Part shown: one piece after another, positions 1 through 11,331 of the stretch | Layout of the letters: each line of letters opens with the position of its first letter | Numbering within the stretch: the first letter of the stretch is position 1 | From: Monarcha castaneiventris obscurior | Taxonomy: Eukaryota > Chordata > Aves > Passeriformes > Monarchidae | Direction of reading: 5' to 3' | Assembly (NCBI GenBank): GCA_026261815.1 | Contig: JAMPIT010000884.1 | Coordinates: 12,041,001 to 12,105,000 of the forward strand | DNA: 64,000 nt | The notes under the pieces: model-generated | Seen by the model: the letters and a program-made list of their open reading frames with translations, nothing else | Database searches by the model: none | What the model was told of the DNA's origin: nothing | Translations under genes and position numbers: made by a program

Positions 1-197
1 GTTTTCTGAGTCTGTAAAAGTTAAGATACCCCTCCTGAAAGGAAAAGTCTCTGCGAGTTTCTTCACTGACACCAACTGGAGTATTATGGTCAAACTGTGA
101 CAGCTCCTGGCCCACTGCCTGGCAGTGGCTGATGAAAGCTCCCTTTCCATCAGGACCTATCCCTTGTTATGAGCGGAATACGCACGACTGAGCTCAC
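1..197 (-). other. SOX5: SOX5 intron, 5' part, downstream of exon D
   Basis: Intronic sequence after the GTGAGC donor of exon D. The following exon is not in the window. No repeat or motif was recognised in this short stretch. Confidence 0.9.
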
Positions 198-375
198 CTA
201 TTGTGTTGGCTCTGGCTGAAGGACTCGCTAATGTTGCTGGCACGGAGGACTTTAGTGAACTGGCCCCACTGTTTACTCTCAGAGCTGGCATGTGAGGAGA
301 GGTGGGTGATGTGGGAGATTTGCCATCAGATGTCTTGGGTTTGGCTGAAAGATTCAGAGGCTGGGCCACTTCATC
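198..375 (-). CDS. SOX5: SOX5 coding exon D (PLNLS / CtBP-motif exon), internal
   Basis: Internal SOX5 exon of 178 nt. It begins in phase 0 with [14 protein letters not shown] and ends one base into a glycine codon (ATA-G). The acceptor is a pyrimidine-rich tract ending TTATCGCAG, with the AG at 377-376. The donor is GTGAGC at 197-192. The 59 full codons match the proline/serine-rich linker of SOX5, which from memory lies near residues 408-467 of the 763-residue human long form. The PLNLS motif (exon residues 6-10) is the type through which the paralogue SOX6 binds the corepressor CtBP2; that SOX5 does the same is inference. The first half ([20 protein letters not shown]) looks essentially invariant against the mammalian protein as I recall it. 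The last 25 residues carry several Ser/Ala/Thr-type changes. The next exon, starting YLNDHDAV and carrying the second coiled coil, should lie beyond the left edge. Confidence 0.96.
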
Positions 376-2088
376 CTGCGATAAGCAGAGGAGAAAAGAA
401 TGTTACCACCAAACTGCTGTTGGCACAACACTGCCCAAGTGAAGACAGTGGTTTCAGCTCATATGAACCTCTAAACCTGAGAAGCTGTATCATATATATG
501 AAGATCAAATGTGATACCATCTTTTCACTCTAGTTTGGAACTGAAATGACTGATGAACGGGAAAATTAGTGTGACATGATCAGAGAACATCATTCATTTG
601 CACTTTGCTTGAGAGTTGTCTCTGAAGAAATTATTCCCATCAACAAGACATTTGCTTCTCTCATGAAATTAAAGAGGAATTTTACAGTTATATTTTATTT
701 TGAATCTCGTATTCATTGATGAAGTAAAAACTGAAGAGCATCTTCACCTAAAACTCAACCACCACTAGCCAAAGTGGGCAAACAAGTGAATGGGGGTTCA
801 GTTGGTTTTTTCTATGGTCTTTTTTTTTTTTGCGCCTTTTCCTTGCGGTTTTGTTTTGTTTTAACCTGTACTTTCCCCTGAACTTCCCAGACTTAGAATT
901 CCAAGCACAAAAATACTATAGGAAATAAATACTTCTCTTCCACCTTAACAAAATCTGTTACAATAACCTGGATAACTCTGCACATAGCCCTAGAATTTTT
1001 ATCTTTTGCAGAGTTGAATCTCTAGATTTAAGCAATTATTATTATTATGTGAAAATAGAAAAATTGGGTGACATTTTTTGAAGGGTAACTGGAATTATTC
1101 CTAAACCTGGCTTGATTACACAGAGTGACAGTACTATAAAAAACATTAAAATGCCAAGTAATGTATTTTTCTTTGATCAAAGTAAAATACAATAAAGAAA
1201 AAAAAAACAACAGAGGAGGGAGAAAAGGAATTTCAACAAGGGGAGCATTTTAGAAGTGATTTTAACTGACTTTTAAATAAGCAGAACTAATGCATGTGAT
1301 ATTAGATCAAATCATCACATAAGAGCTTAGCTCTCATCTGACACTGTGACTTAGGAGAGTCATCCTTTAGCTACAAGAAGTGTTGCATCAGACAACTAGG
1401 TTTCAGTTCTAGGCACTGAAGAAACCGATTCTGATCTCCCTAAATTTAAGTATGTTTAGTTTTATAGAATTATTCCTGACTTACAACAATGCAAACCTGA
1501 GTGAGATTAGACTTGCAATGTTTGAGTTTTTTACCACCAAAGTATCTGTAACTATCATGTAACACATATTCTCTTCCACACAGGGCGGTGTGCTGCAGTA
1601 AAGAAGGAATTTTATAGCTGCCTAGTGCTTGTGGAAGTGTGATGTAGATGTCTCCAAACACAAGACAATTCTGCAAAGCATCGTCACATAACTTTTCTGT
1701 TGCCTCTGAGCAAAGCACCTTTGTTATATTTGATGACATTTCTACATTTGGTTATATTTTTACACAGTTTTGTGACAGTCATAGCAGATAAACGTTATCA
1801 GACGCACTGTGGACAAAGCTGTCATCCTTAAAGTGATGCTGAAAGCCATCCTAGAGGCAACTTGTGCATAAAACAAATGGGAAAAAATCAATGTATAAAA
1901 CTGCCTTAGGAGCCTACATACCGTACTCTCAGAAGTGAATTAGGTACCTAGATGGCAGAGTTCTCTTGATCTTCTAGGAGATTTAAGCTGCAGGGTTAAA
2001 AATGTCACCAGTAAAACCAGTATTTGACATTTTTAGAAGGGATTTGTTACTTTACAGAAATAAAAATCCACTGTATTAGAATACAATA

Positions 2089-2131
2089 GATAAAAATAAA
2101 GATAAAATAAAATTAGAATAAAATAAAATAC
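2089..2131 (+). repeat. (ATAAA)n-like simple repeat
   Basis: GATAAAAATAAAGATAAAATAAAATTAG followed by AATAAAATAAAATA: imperfect 4-5 bp A/T units. Confidence 0.8.
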
Positions 2132-4635
2132 TAGCCAAATGGATGGGGACTTGCTTTGCTGCTCCCTTGATCTCAACTAAAAAATAAAGGAATCTCACAA
2201 CAGTCCAACTATAATGCTGTGAAATCGGTACTGAGTTAGTTGCATAAAACTTTTAAGTACAAATGAGCCAACAAACCAACCACACACAGCAACCTTGTCC
2301 CAGACAAAGATCCTTGAATAGCAAAGTCGTGTATTTGGAAGACAGCATGAGCGGCAAAGCAAACCTGCCCACAGATTTTTTTCAGTTCAATCCAAGAGGG
2401 GCTGGTTCCCATGTACATTCGATTCTTGACCTCTGCTGTAAGTCTTAACAAAAGGGGCTGATTAGTGTTAGATATGGTACTAAAGCTGCAATGTGCTTTC
2501 TGCCCAAAGAAAATCTGACTGAGAGTAGCACCAGTTCAGAAGAAGCAGCAGCTAGTCCCTGATGGGAATGGCTCTCACACACAGCAAAGGCAGCTTGGAT
2601 TCCAACCTGCATCCTTATAATGAAAGGTTTTTCAGTCTCATCCTTTTGCCTCAGGTCGCTCAGGTCGCTCAGCTATCCTTTCCCTATAAAGCTTATTCCT
2701 TCCCTCCTCTTGCCCCTTCTCCCTTTTCTCAGCTCTTCTGCTCCCTTTTTTTTTTAACCAGGTATGAAGGCAAGGTCCTGTGCAAGTCCACTATACAACA
2801 GTGGTTCTGATCTCGTTTAATGCACGTTAGAAACAGAGGTGGTGTTTTTTTCCCCATTGTAGGCATCAAGCAATGAGGCTGTCTGTGTTGTAACTATTCT
2901 TGGTAGTAAGAATGCTCTTCCTCATTCAAGTCAGCACAGCCTTCTCTGGAGCCAAGAAATATAAGGCCTTGTGGAAATAATAGAAGTCGACAGTTCCAGA
3001 GCTGGTAAATGTCATTCCAAAGTGCCCCTTTATTCACTTTCATTGTGTGTTCAGGCTAATGGTAAATTAATCGGAGGTCATAGAAGCTTGGTTCTCATAA
3101 ATGAGGATAAGTAAACAATTTTCAGCTACTTTATGTATTTATAAAATGATACTACTTCACTGTGTGGTCTTCATAACATTTTTACTTCTGTTATTTCAAA
3201 GAGCATTCTCAAATCCTCGCTGGAAGTCAAATGCATTAAAAATTCAGTCAGACAATTTAGAAATCCTACATTGCATCACGATTTGGTAATAACTCCAGTC
3301 ATTTCCTTTACAATAGCAGAACTATACTGATTTATTCCAAAGGACTCTAAAAATATCTGGGGGACAAGTAATAACATACAATTGTGTTAAGTGTGAACAT
3401 GACTGTTAGGATCTTCACTTCTATAATGTCAGTGAAACATTTTACTCTTTTCCCTTTCTGCAGCCATAAATTCAAAATCCTCTGCTCTTCCAGCTTAAAC
3501 CGAGAACTGTACTGTCTTCATTATTGATCTGAGCCTGTGTAACCCCAAGAAGAATTAGGTGTTAGTCTACCTTTATTTTTTAACTACAGAATTTCCCAGC
3601 TAACATTCTGCCACATTACAGATCAGCAGAATTCCCCCAACTATACCAGGGCTGTGTGTAAGACAGCTCAGGCAAGTAAGAGACATAAAAGATAAAAAAC
3701 AGATGTAGCATCTTCACTTAAGGTAGATGGTATCTTTAAACAGCCAAGAGATTTGATTTTATGCAGTGGATCATAGAATTTAGAGTAACTCCCTGCACTC
3801 AGTTTTTATTAGAGAAAGTATTGATTGGTCCCTGCCTTTTTTTGGAATGCTGCTATTATGACATTGATAAGGCGGGTTTTTTTCCCAAGCCGGTATTTTT
3901 TAAAGAGTTAAAAGTCAAACATTTATTTATATATCAGCCAAAACAATTAATGCTGAGACTAGAGGACATTAAGACCCAAAAGGCTTGTAATAATATAAAC
4001 ACAGACGTGATGAAAGTAAAATATGATCTTGATTAAAGGTTGTGAAATGCCTCTTTTAAAGTAGCACATTTGTCTTACAAAACAAAACACGCACATCCAC
4101 ACACACAAAATAAATGTAGAGAATAAAGCACAAGCAAAACCACGTGAAGGAGGGCTAAGAAAATGTACCAACAGAAAGCAAAGCACTGGTAAAGAGATTC
4201 CCATCCCCTGTATCATAGTTATGTCAGAACAGCTGCTGTTTTAGGGAGAACTGATTTGCTTCCCAGGACTGGAGGACTCATTAATCAGAACTTGAATTCA
4301 GGGAACTTTAAATCCTTGATTTCCTCTAGATTTTTTTTCTGGTTGTATCTAGGTATTTGAGAAAAGAAAGAACCCTTCACCTACACCAGAATTTGGGGGG
4401 GGGTTAGTAAAACATTCAAGACCTGTATTTTGTAGCTTCACTCAACCTGGATTAGTATAACTTTGAGCTGTCATATTTTAAACTTTAAACACAGAAAATC
4501 TCCAAGTTTAAGTACCTGACATGAAACACATAAACAGAAACGTTGCTGGCAAGTTGAGTGTGGATCACACTGTTTTTATAAGGTTTGTATGGTCCTTTGA
4601 AAAGGTAAAATGCTGAGTTAACCCAAAGTGCTTAT

Positions 4636-4748
4636 TAACATGGGAGGAAAAAATGAAAGAAAGGGAAAAGGAAGGGATTTGGCCACAGTCATCCAGTGAC
4701 AGCAGCAGAGCTTCAGACAGACCCAGGAATTCTGATTTGCAGTCATCA
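4636..4748 (-). mobile_element. MIR-like SINE relic, more diverged
   Basis: TTTGGCCACAGTCATCCAGT, then GACAGCAGCAGAGC and ACCCAGGAATTCTGATTTGC, align with the reverse complement of the MIR core and tRNA-side region (CTTGCCCAAGGTCACACAGC; GGCAGAGC; AACCCAGG-TCTGACTCC). The preceding AACATGGGAGGAAAAAATGA part is only loosely similar. Confidence 0.6.
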
Positions 4749-7176
4749 ATCTTGAAATAGTTGGCTGAAATGATGTCTTTTCTAATCTTTCCATCGTGCT
4801 GTCTCTATTTACTTCCTTCTAGGATAAAAGGTTAATTCATCTCTATGGAGAATAGATATAGAAAAAGAAAGGGATAAAATCTGATTTTGAGAAGCTGTCT
4901 AAACCATTTATTAAAAATGGTACTATTTCAACACCAAGAGCTGAATAAAAGACTGATAGCCCACATGAATGAACCAGCCTCAGAGAATGAAAAAAGGATG
5001 GTGTGGGGGTGGGGAGTGGTAGTGAAGAACCCAGACGATTCATTAAGATTTGATAATCTCACTCCTTTTCACATATTTTAAGATTAGTGCACTATTAAAA
5101 TACAATTACTGAATTACTGTACTGTCATTTAAATCCAAGTGCTGGATTCCACTGTGGCACGTGCTGAAAGTCCAGGTTGCAGGGTTTATTACAAAATCAT
5201 GAACTACTCTCGGTATCATCTGACTGGCAATACAAATGTGCTTAAATGACCTGGCATAAGCACAGCCCAGCCTGCTCTACTAAAGAGGCTTTTCATGACC
5301 TCTGGGAACACATTCACCACATCTTGCTGCCTATTTAAATGACCTTGACAGTACAAATTACAGCCAAATGAATTAGAGATAAGGAGGGGGGTTTCTAAAA
5401 GATTGCCTCTGCCACCTCTCCAGAAACAAGGCCTCATTCCCCCATCCTGGTTCTGTTTCCTGGAGATCTTCATTTCAATAGAAATGCAAAATACGTAGCA
5501 CTTACTGGCATGTCTGGGGCAGAAGACAATGACGCTATTGTTGCCCATGGAATAATGCAGCCACTCAGTGGCTTATCCAGTCTCCTGCTTAACCAAAAAT
5601 GTCTAACCAAAATACATAAGAAACTAAGATGCCACAGCAGAGATGCAAAGAAAATCCTCTGGAATCAGTGTCCCTCAAGACTACAGTTGTCCATACAGTC
5701 ATACAAAGACACTGGCAGCTTCCTTCACATCCCCTCTCCTTCTTCTGAAGCCACTCATGGTGAAACTATCAGTAGTGATAATAAGAAGCCAAGAGGTAAA
5801 GGCAGTTGTGAAACGTTGTATAAATGAATCATGCTGCTGATATTTCATCCTCACTGATGAAATAATTGTATTAAATTAAGCAGGGATGTTCACATGACAG
5901 GATGGGTGAATTAGATAATGCTCATCTGCAGCTGTACCTCCTCCTGCCACATTCTCAAGTTTTGATTAAGAATAATGTGTCCCTTCCTGCAAAGGTGGAA
6001 ATTTCTCTAACTACACAGAAAAACAGATACAGGACATAAAAACAGGTATCTTGGTTATGACACAGTAATAAACACAACAGAATTATTCTTCAGGTTCAGA
6101 GAAGTCGGTTTATTGTATTCTTGCTCACAAGTTTCAGCACCAAAAGTAGAAGGCATGACTAGACTCTGGTTAGAAAGGGAAAGGCACTGAAGACAAGGAT
6201 GAGGGCAGGTATGAGGAACAACTGTGTTCTTTCCTTCTGATTCTGAGAAGTGCACAGACCTTTACTTCTGTGATGGTGCAGAAAGATCTTTGCCTGGATT
6301 TTTTTCTATACCCAAAGCAGCTTTTTTTTTTTTTCTTTAATGGTGTTGCTTTGCTGAGTATCTTTTCCTGAATGAGTTTCTCTCAGAAGGCAGGTACTTT
6401 CTGGACTCAGGGCATGTTATCCAACCAAAGTTAGTACTTTACTGATACTGCCCAAATACTCTTCTTCATGGGACTTGAAACAAAGGGGGAAACTGAGCTG
6501 TCTTATACTTGTGACAAATATTCTTCTTTTCTGGTCTGCTTATAGGGAACTACTCAATGAATAAATTACTCCCAAAGGCTGATTTATACTCTAGGAGGAT
6601 TATCACAGAGTCTCCATTCTTGTTCACAGAGAAAAGTGGTGCAGGAACATAGCAAGTGAATCTGTTTTGTAGCACCTGGGACAGAGAGGACTTCTCCCCC
6701 AGTCTTCTTTTGCAACCCTAGAGACTCTCAGTGAGGATATTTTCTGGGGACTTTCTCCTCTCAGAGGGATCCCTAACATCTCCCCTTCCCTTTTACTTTA
6801 CAGGAAGCCTAGTTGCCAGGAAAGAAATCAGCTGTCATAAAGACTAATTTACTGCCCTGGAAACCCCAAGCTTTGCTTTTGTCTGCTCTGCATGTTGTCA
6901 CAGTAAAAACTTGAGAGCTGCTGGGTGGTTTTCGCTTTGTATTTAGCAGTGTTGTTTCCCAAAGCTGTATGCAGAATTCCCAAACAGATATAGGAAGAAC
7001 ATAAGAGTAGCATACAAAATGTTTATGAACATGGCAGACCCTGGACGATTCCTTCTCCTCCATGCCATAACCTTTGTATGCAATGCACAGCACTTAACTC
7101 TGTAGTACCTATTCTATAAGCCACAGAATGCAGATGCTGAAATAATAGAGGACAAAATACAAAAGTCTAGGATCAT

Positions 7177-7489
7177 TTTATTCCTCCTGCTATCTCAGAC
7201 ATGGAAGAGTGGGATGTTGCCGTTGCAGGGCAGCCTAAAAGCAGTGTCGGGGAAGAGAGTTATGGAACTGCTCTTCAAAGTCTCTATCCAGTGATGACTT
7301 GGGGTAAAGGCCTTCCTTTTGTGCAGCATCTGCTCCGACCTCTGCACACAGAAGCAGCTCTTTAAAGGTCTTCAGGAAGGACTTCACTGGGACCTTGCCC
7401 TTTGGGGTCCTGTGGAGCACAAGGCAGGCTGCTTGGCCAACAGAATACACCAGGACATGCAGCTTAGCAAAATGAAAAGACTGGTACAT
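7177..7489 (-). other. Unrecognised coding-like ORF followed by AATAAA (possible terminal exon or retrocopy)
   Basis: An 84-codon minus-strand frame starts at an ATG (7489) and ends with TAG at 7237-7235. AATAAA follows 52 nt after the stop (7182-7177). The local base composition is richer in G+C than the surrounding intron. The translation (KGKVPVKSFLKTFKELLLCA, then EGLYPKSSLDRDFEEQF) looks protein-like, with a lysine/leucine amphipathic stretch, rather than low complexity. CTCCACAG|GACCCC with AG at 7411-7410 could serve as an acceptor, which would make 7409-7177 a small last exon. I do not recognise the family. The opposite strand is also open over much of it, so chance openness is the main alternative. 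Confidence 0.2.
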
Positions 7490-8637
7490 GTTTACCCAAA
7501 ATGCATTTGTTTAGTTTCACAAATCTTCAGAGACACACCCTCCAAAACACACTTCCAGCTTCTGGCTGGCTTTGGACTGTCAAAATGCCCAACCATCCTT
7601 GTGAACTCTGCTAGTAATCTCCACAGACAAATAGCACAATGTGTTTGAGGAAAGCAGCCAGTATGAGATTTCTAGGCTAATTTTCCTTGATCATGAGTCT
7701 TCAGCCACAACAACCTCTAGGGAAACCTGATGACTTATGGATGCTTATCCCAATCCAGATCCAAACTTCAAGCATTCATGTTTTCATCCACACAGAAGTA
7801 AATTACCTGGTCCTATCACCATAATTCTTCTACTTGGGCATTTGCTCTTCTGTTTGACTGGAACCAGCAGAAGCGAGAGCTGCCCACCACATTGCTGAGG
7901 ACCCAGTAAGAGGACTTTCAATATAGCATGAAACAAAACTGCAGGAACAAAGAGCTTTTAGTGTTTACTTGCACCTCGTAATGAACAATCTCCTTCCCAT
8001 TCATCTAAGTGAGTAAAAATTTAACTCAGCAGCCTCATATACAAAAAAGCCTCAGTGAAGCTATTCTGAGCAAATTTTGCCAGGTTGGTCCCGAAATGAG
8101 AAGGGTCCATGTTGAGCAAAGATGAAACATGAGCCAGTGCAGAAGGACTATTCACTTGCGATTCTCCTCATCTGTACTTCATGCCAAACTTGGGTCCTGC
8201 TGTTAGCTTTTTGAACCTAATTATTTTTCAGCTGAATTTCTCACATCACTGCTGCACCTGTTTATTTGGTATAATGCTATTAATGAAGTGCTTAGGTCAG
8301 AGGCTCAAGTCAGAGGCTAAGCAGGAGGAGTGATTTAGGCACAGGTCAGCAGGGACTGATGCAGACACTGCAAATTTGCAGGGCAAGATGACAACCAATT
8401 TTTCACAATTTTAACCATGAAAATCACATTACGTGTGGTAAAAACCATTAGAGAGGATCACAAAATCGTGGGGGAAAGGAAGGGAAAGGATTCTTCCTAC
8501 AAAGAATGCTTCTCCCAAACTGCCCCCACTGAAATGCATGGCAACCAGTGGAGTGCAAGAGGGGAAAAAAAATCACTTCTCCAGTGTACCATAGGAATTA
8601 TTAATTAATTACAGCTCATAATTACTCTGACAGCTTT

Positions 8638-8745
8638 TGCCTTATTTTACACCTGGGAAGAATAAGGCACAAAGTGGCTAAATGATTTGCCTAATCTCAC
8701 ACAGTGAGTAAACAACTGAGACATAAGGAAGAACAGAGCCACTCT
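8638..8745 (-). mobile_element. MIR-like SINE relic
   Basis: The plus strand reads TTATTTTACACCTGGGAAGA, then AAGGCACAAAGTGGCTAAAT, GATTTGCCTAATCTCACACA and GTGAGTAAACAACTGAGACA. This follows the reverse complement of the MIR core (ATTTTACAGATGAGGAAACT and the CACAGAGAGGTTAAG / TTGCCCAAGGTCACACAGCT blocks) with moderate divergence. MIRs are ancient amniote tRNA-derived SINEs, so this copy predates birds. Confidence 0.75.
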
Positions 8746-11300
8746 TCCTCAGAACAGTGTTTGGGAGTTTCTTTGATAACTGTACTGAATCTCCTAAAAT
8801 GTCCAACTGCTCAATAAGAAGTTGCAAAAAAAGTAGACAGAGGTCAGACAGTTTGATCTGTGGTTATGTATTCCTGAAATTGTGATGGGTAGAAACTGTA
8901 GTGGTCTGTGCCCCCCGTTAACTTCTTTTTCTTTTTAATCCTTTCTGCATAATTCTGCCCCAATAAAACCCAGAAGGCTAAACTTGTGGAGTTGTGTCCT
9001 TATTAATGCCTCTCCCACCTATAACAAGTCTGTTAAAAAATGGAAATAGACTTTGGACTGGATTTTGTTACTGCCTAAACCGAACCTTGAGTCACCACCT
9101 TCCAACGAATAATCCTCAGTAAATGTTACGCAGAATGAACAGCAATAAAAACAACAAAACCTGAAAGCACAGGGAAAGACTTGGAAGGAAATAAAACAAG
9201 GACCTGCAAAGCCAAACAGCATTAAAAACTGGAACATTTTAAATGAACAACAAGAAAACAGAAGCCATACTGATCAAAGCCTCCCACCTCCTCTCTGTGG
9301 TGGATGACACCTTCGCTGGGAGCACACCACAACCTCTAACCCCACACCTGCAAAAGGAATTAATTTCAAAAAGAACACAGACCAAAGCGAACCATATCAA
9401 AACAAATTAGCAACAGACCCCTCCTCCTGCTGTGGTCAGACAGGAGAGGCAAAGATGCTGCATAGTTGCTAAGATTCAGGGGAAAAAAAGACAAAACAAC
9501 CCCCCCCCCCACCAAAACCCAGCTGTTGAAAACTTTAGAAGAAACAAGTCCAAAGACCTTGAATGAAAGATATTTCAAACAGCTTGGACAACTGGCAGGG
9601 GGATAAGAAATTCCTTTTCAAAAAACACCTGAGCTTTCTCTGACTTTGGATATCTCTATGTAGCCTAGGTAGTTTTTTTCACTAAGAGAGGCAGCAAGTA
9701 CAGCCCTATGAATACGTAGTGCAAAGATGACATACACTGTATTTATTTACAGATACACACAACTGCAACAAAAATGTCAAAATATGTTTTGCCACTGTAG
9801 ATACGACCTGTTTGACATTTTTTTTCCCAACTAATAGCTTTACAAAGGAAAACTATCAACACAAAGCTCATCTGTCTTTAATGCTTGCGTGCTATTAACA
9901 ACATCCTAGATCACTGAAATAAAAACGATTTTACAACCCAGTCTTGCTGGATATCTTTATGTTTCACCTCCTTTTAGCAGCAAGATAAAATCTAATCAGC
10001 AGTTGCAGTAACTGGAGGGAGTTTAAGGTTCTGTATGGAATGTTCAAAACCAACACATGCTCCTTCAGTAAATACTGCACTCTTAGAAGAATTGGTTTAA
10101 TATTTATACCCCATCCATGATCCCCCACGTGGGGTCAACTACTTGAGAGAACACCTGTTGGGAATGGTTGGGAATTGTTTCAGTCATGCCTTTTTAAATT
10201 ACTGATTCCTTAAGTCATGCCAAAGAGATTCACATTCAGTTCCTGACTTTCAAACAAACTTTCTCTGTGAATCTGAGTGAGTCACTCCTCATCTAACCTT
10301 CTGTACATGACCACTAACATATTTCTGAAGTTATCATAAAATACCACCAAATATAAATTCTAGTGTTTTGCACAAGAGCACATGGCTACAGAAAGCAAAC
10401 GGTGAGCTCTTTGTCTCAATTCTCTTACAAAATTGGAGACAACACAACCTTTCACCTATGAAAAAGGGTTTATGCAAACTGGGCACACATCAGACAAGTT
10501 TATGAAACTTCATGGGGACACCACCATTTGCAACTCTTTAAGTTTAGTAAGTACTATTGATGTTATATATTTATGTATCTTTCTCTGTATCTCTCTACAT
10601 ATCTAGTTTTATATATATATACATATTGACCCTACCTGTTTCTATTATTTGCTGCTGAATGCAGAATACAAGCAGAAGAGTGCTGAAGAAGTATTCAGCC
10701 CCACTTGGTGTACAGACTTCAGATCCTATTCCTGATTTCACACCAGCAGAAATAAAATCACCATCACAACCAGTATTGGGGCCAAATTGCTGGCAGGCAC
10801 AATGAAACACTAATTGCTGGATTCATTAGTAAGACTCATAGTTTGTCCCCATGAGATGCTGAATACTTTCAGCTCCTTTTAAAACCTTGCATCTTAGAAA
10901 TTAAAATTAACAACTGCAAACTAGTATTTTTGTTACACTGCAGAAACTCAGCAGGAATTCAAAGTCAGATCACAGGAATGCCAAAACTCTATTATGTAAC
11001 ATTAGGCAGATTTTTGATCTACCATTTCCTTGTTAATTCTGGAGAACACACATGCATCCACACACAATAGCTACTCCATGCTGTTCCTCAAGCCTAAACA
11101 ATTGGTTAAAATAGTTTTTGTAATGCTGAAAGAAGACAACTGCCTCACAAAATACCTTTCAAATCCCCCAGCACTACACTATTAAGACAAACCTATTCTT
11201 TTCAGACATATAACAAATGTCTATTTAAGAACACATCCAAATGCATTTCCATCACTCAGCCAGAACACTTTCACCTCCCAGAAGCTAACACTGTAAGAAA

Positions 11301-11331
11301 TAGAAAGACAGAGAGACAGAGAGAGAGAGAC
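11301..11331 (+). repeat. (GA)n / AGAC simple repeat
   Basis: TAGAAAGACAGAGAGACAGA followed by GAGAGAGAGAC, a short purine dinucleotide-type tract. Confidence 0.8.

Noticed and set aside
2653..2672. CAGGTCGCT direct duplication
   Set aside because: Two copies of a 9-mer only; not informative alone.
3769..3790. GGATCATAGAATTTAGAGTA, similar to the tail of a minus-strand CR1
   Set aside because: Only about 10 bases match and no CR1 body follows.
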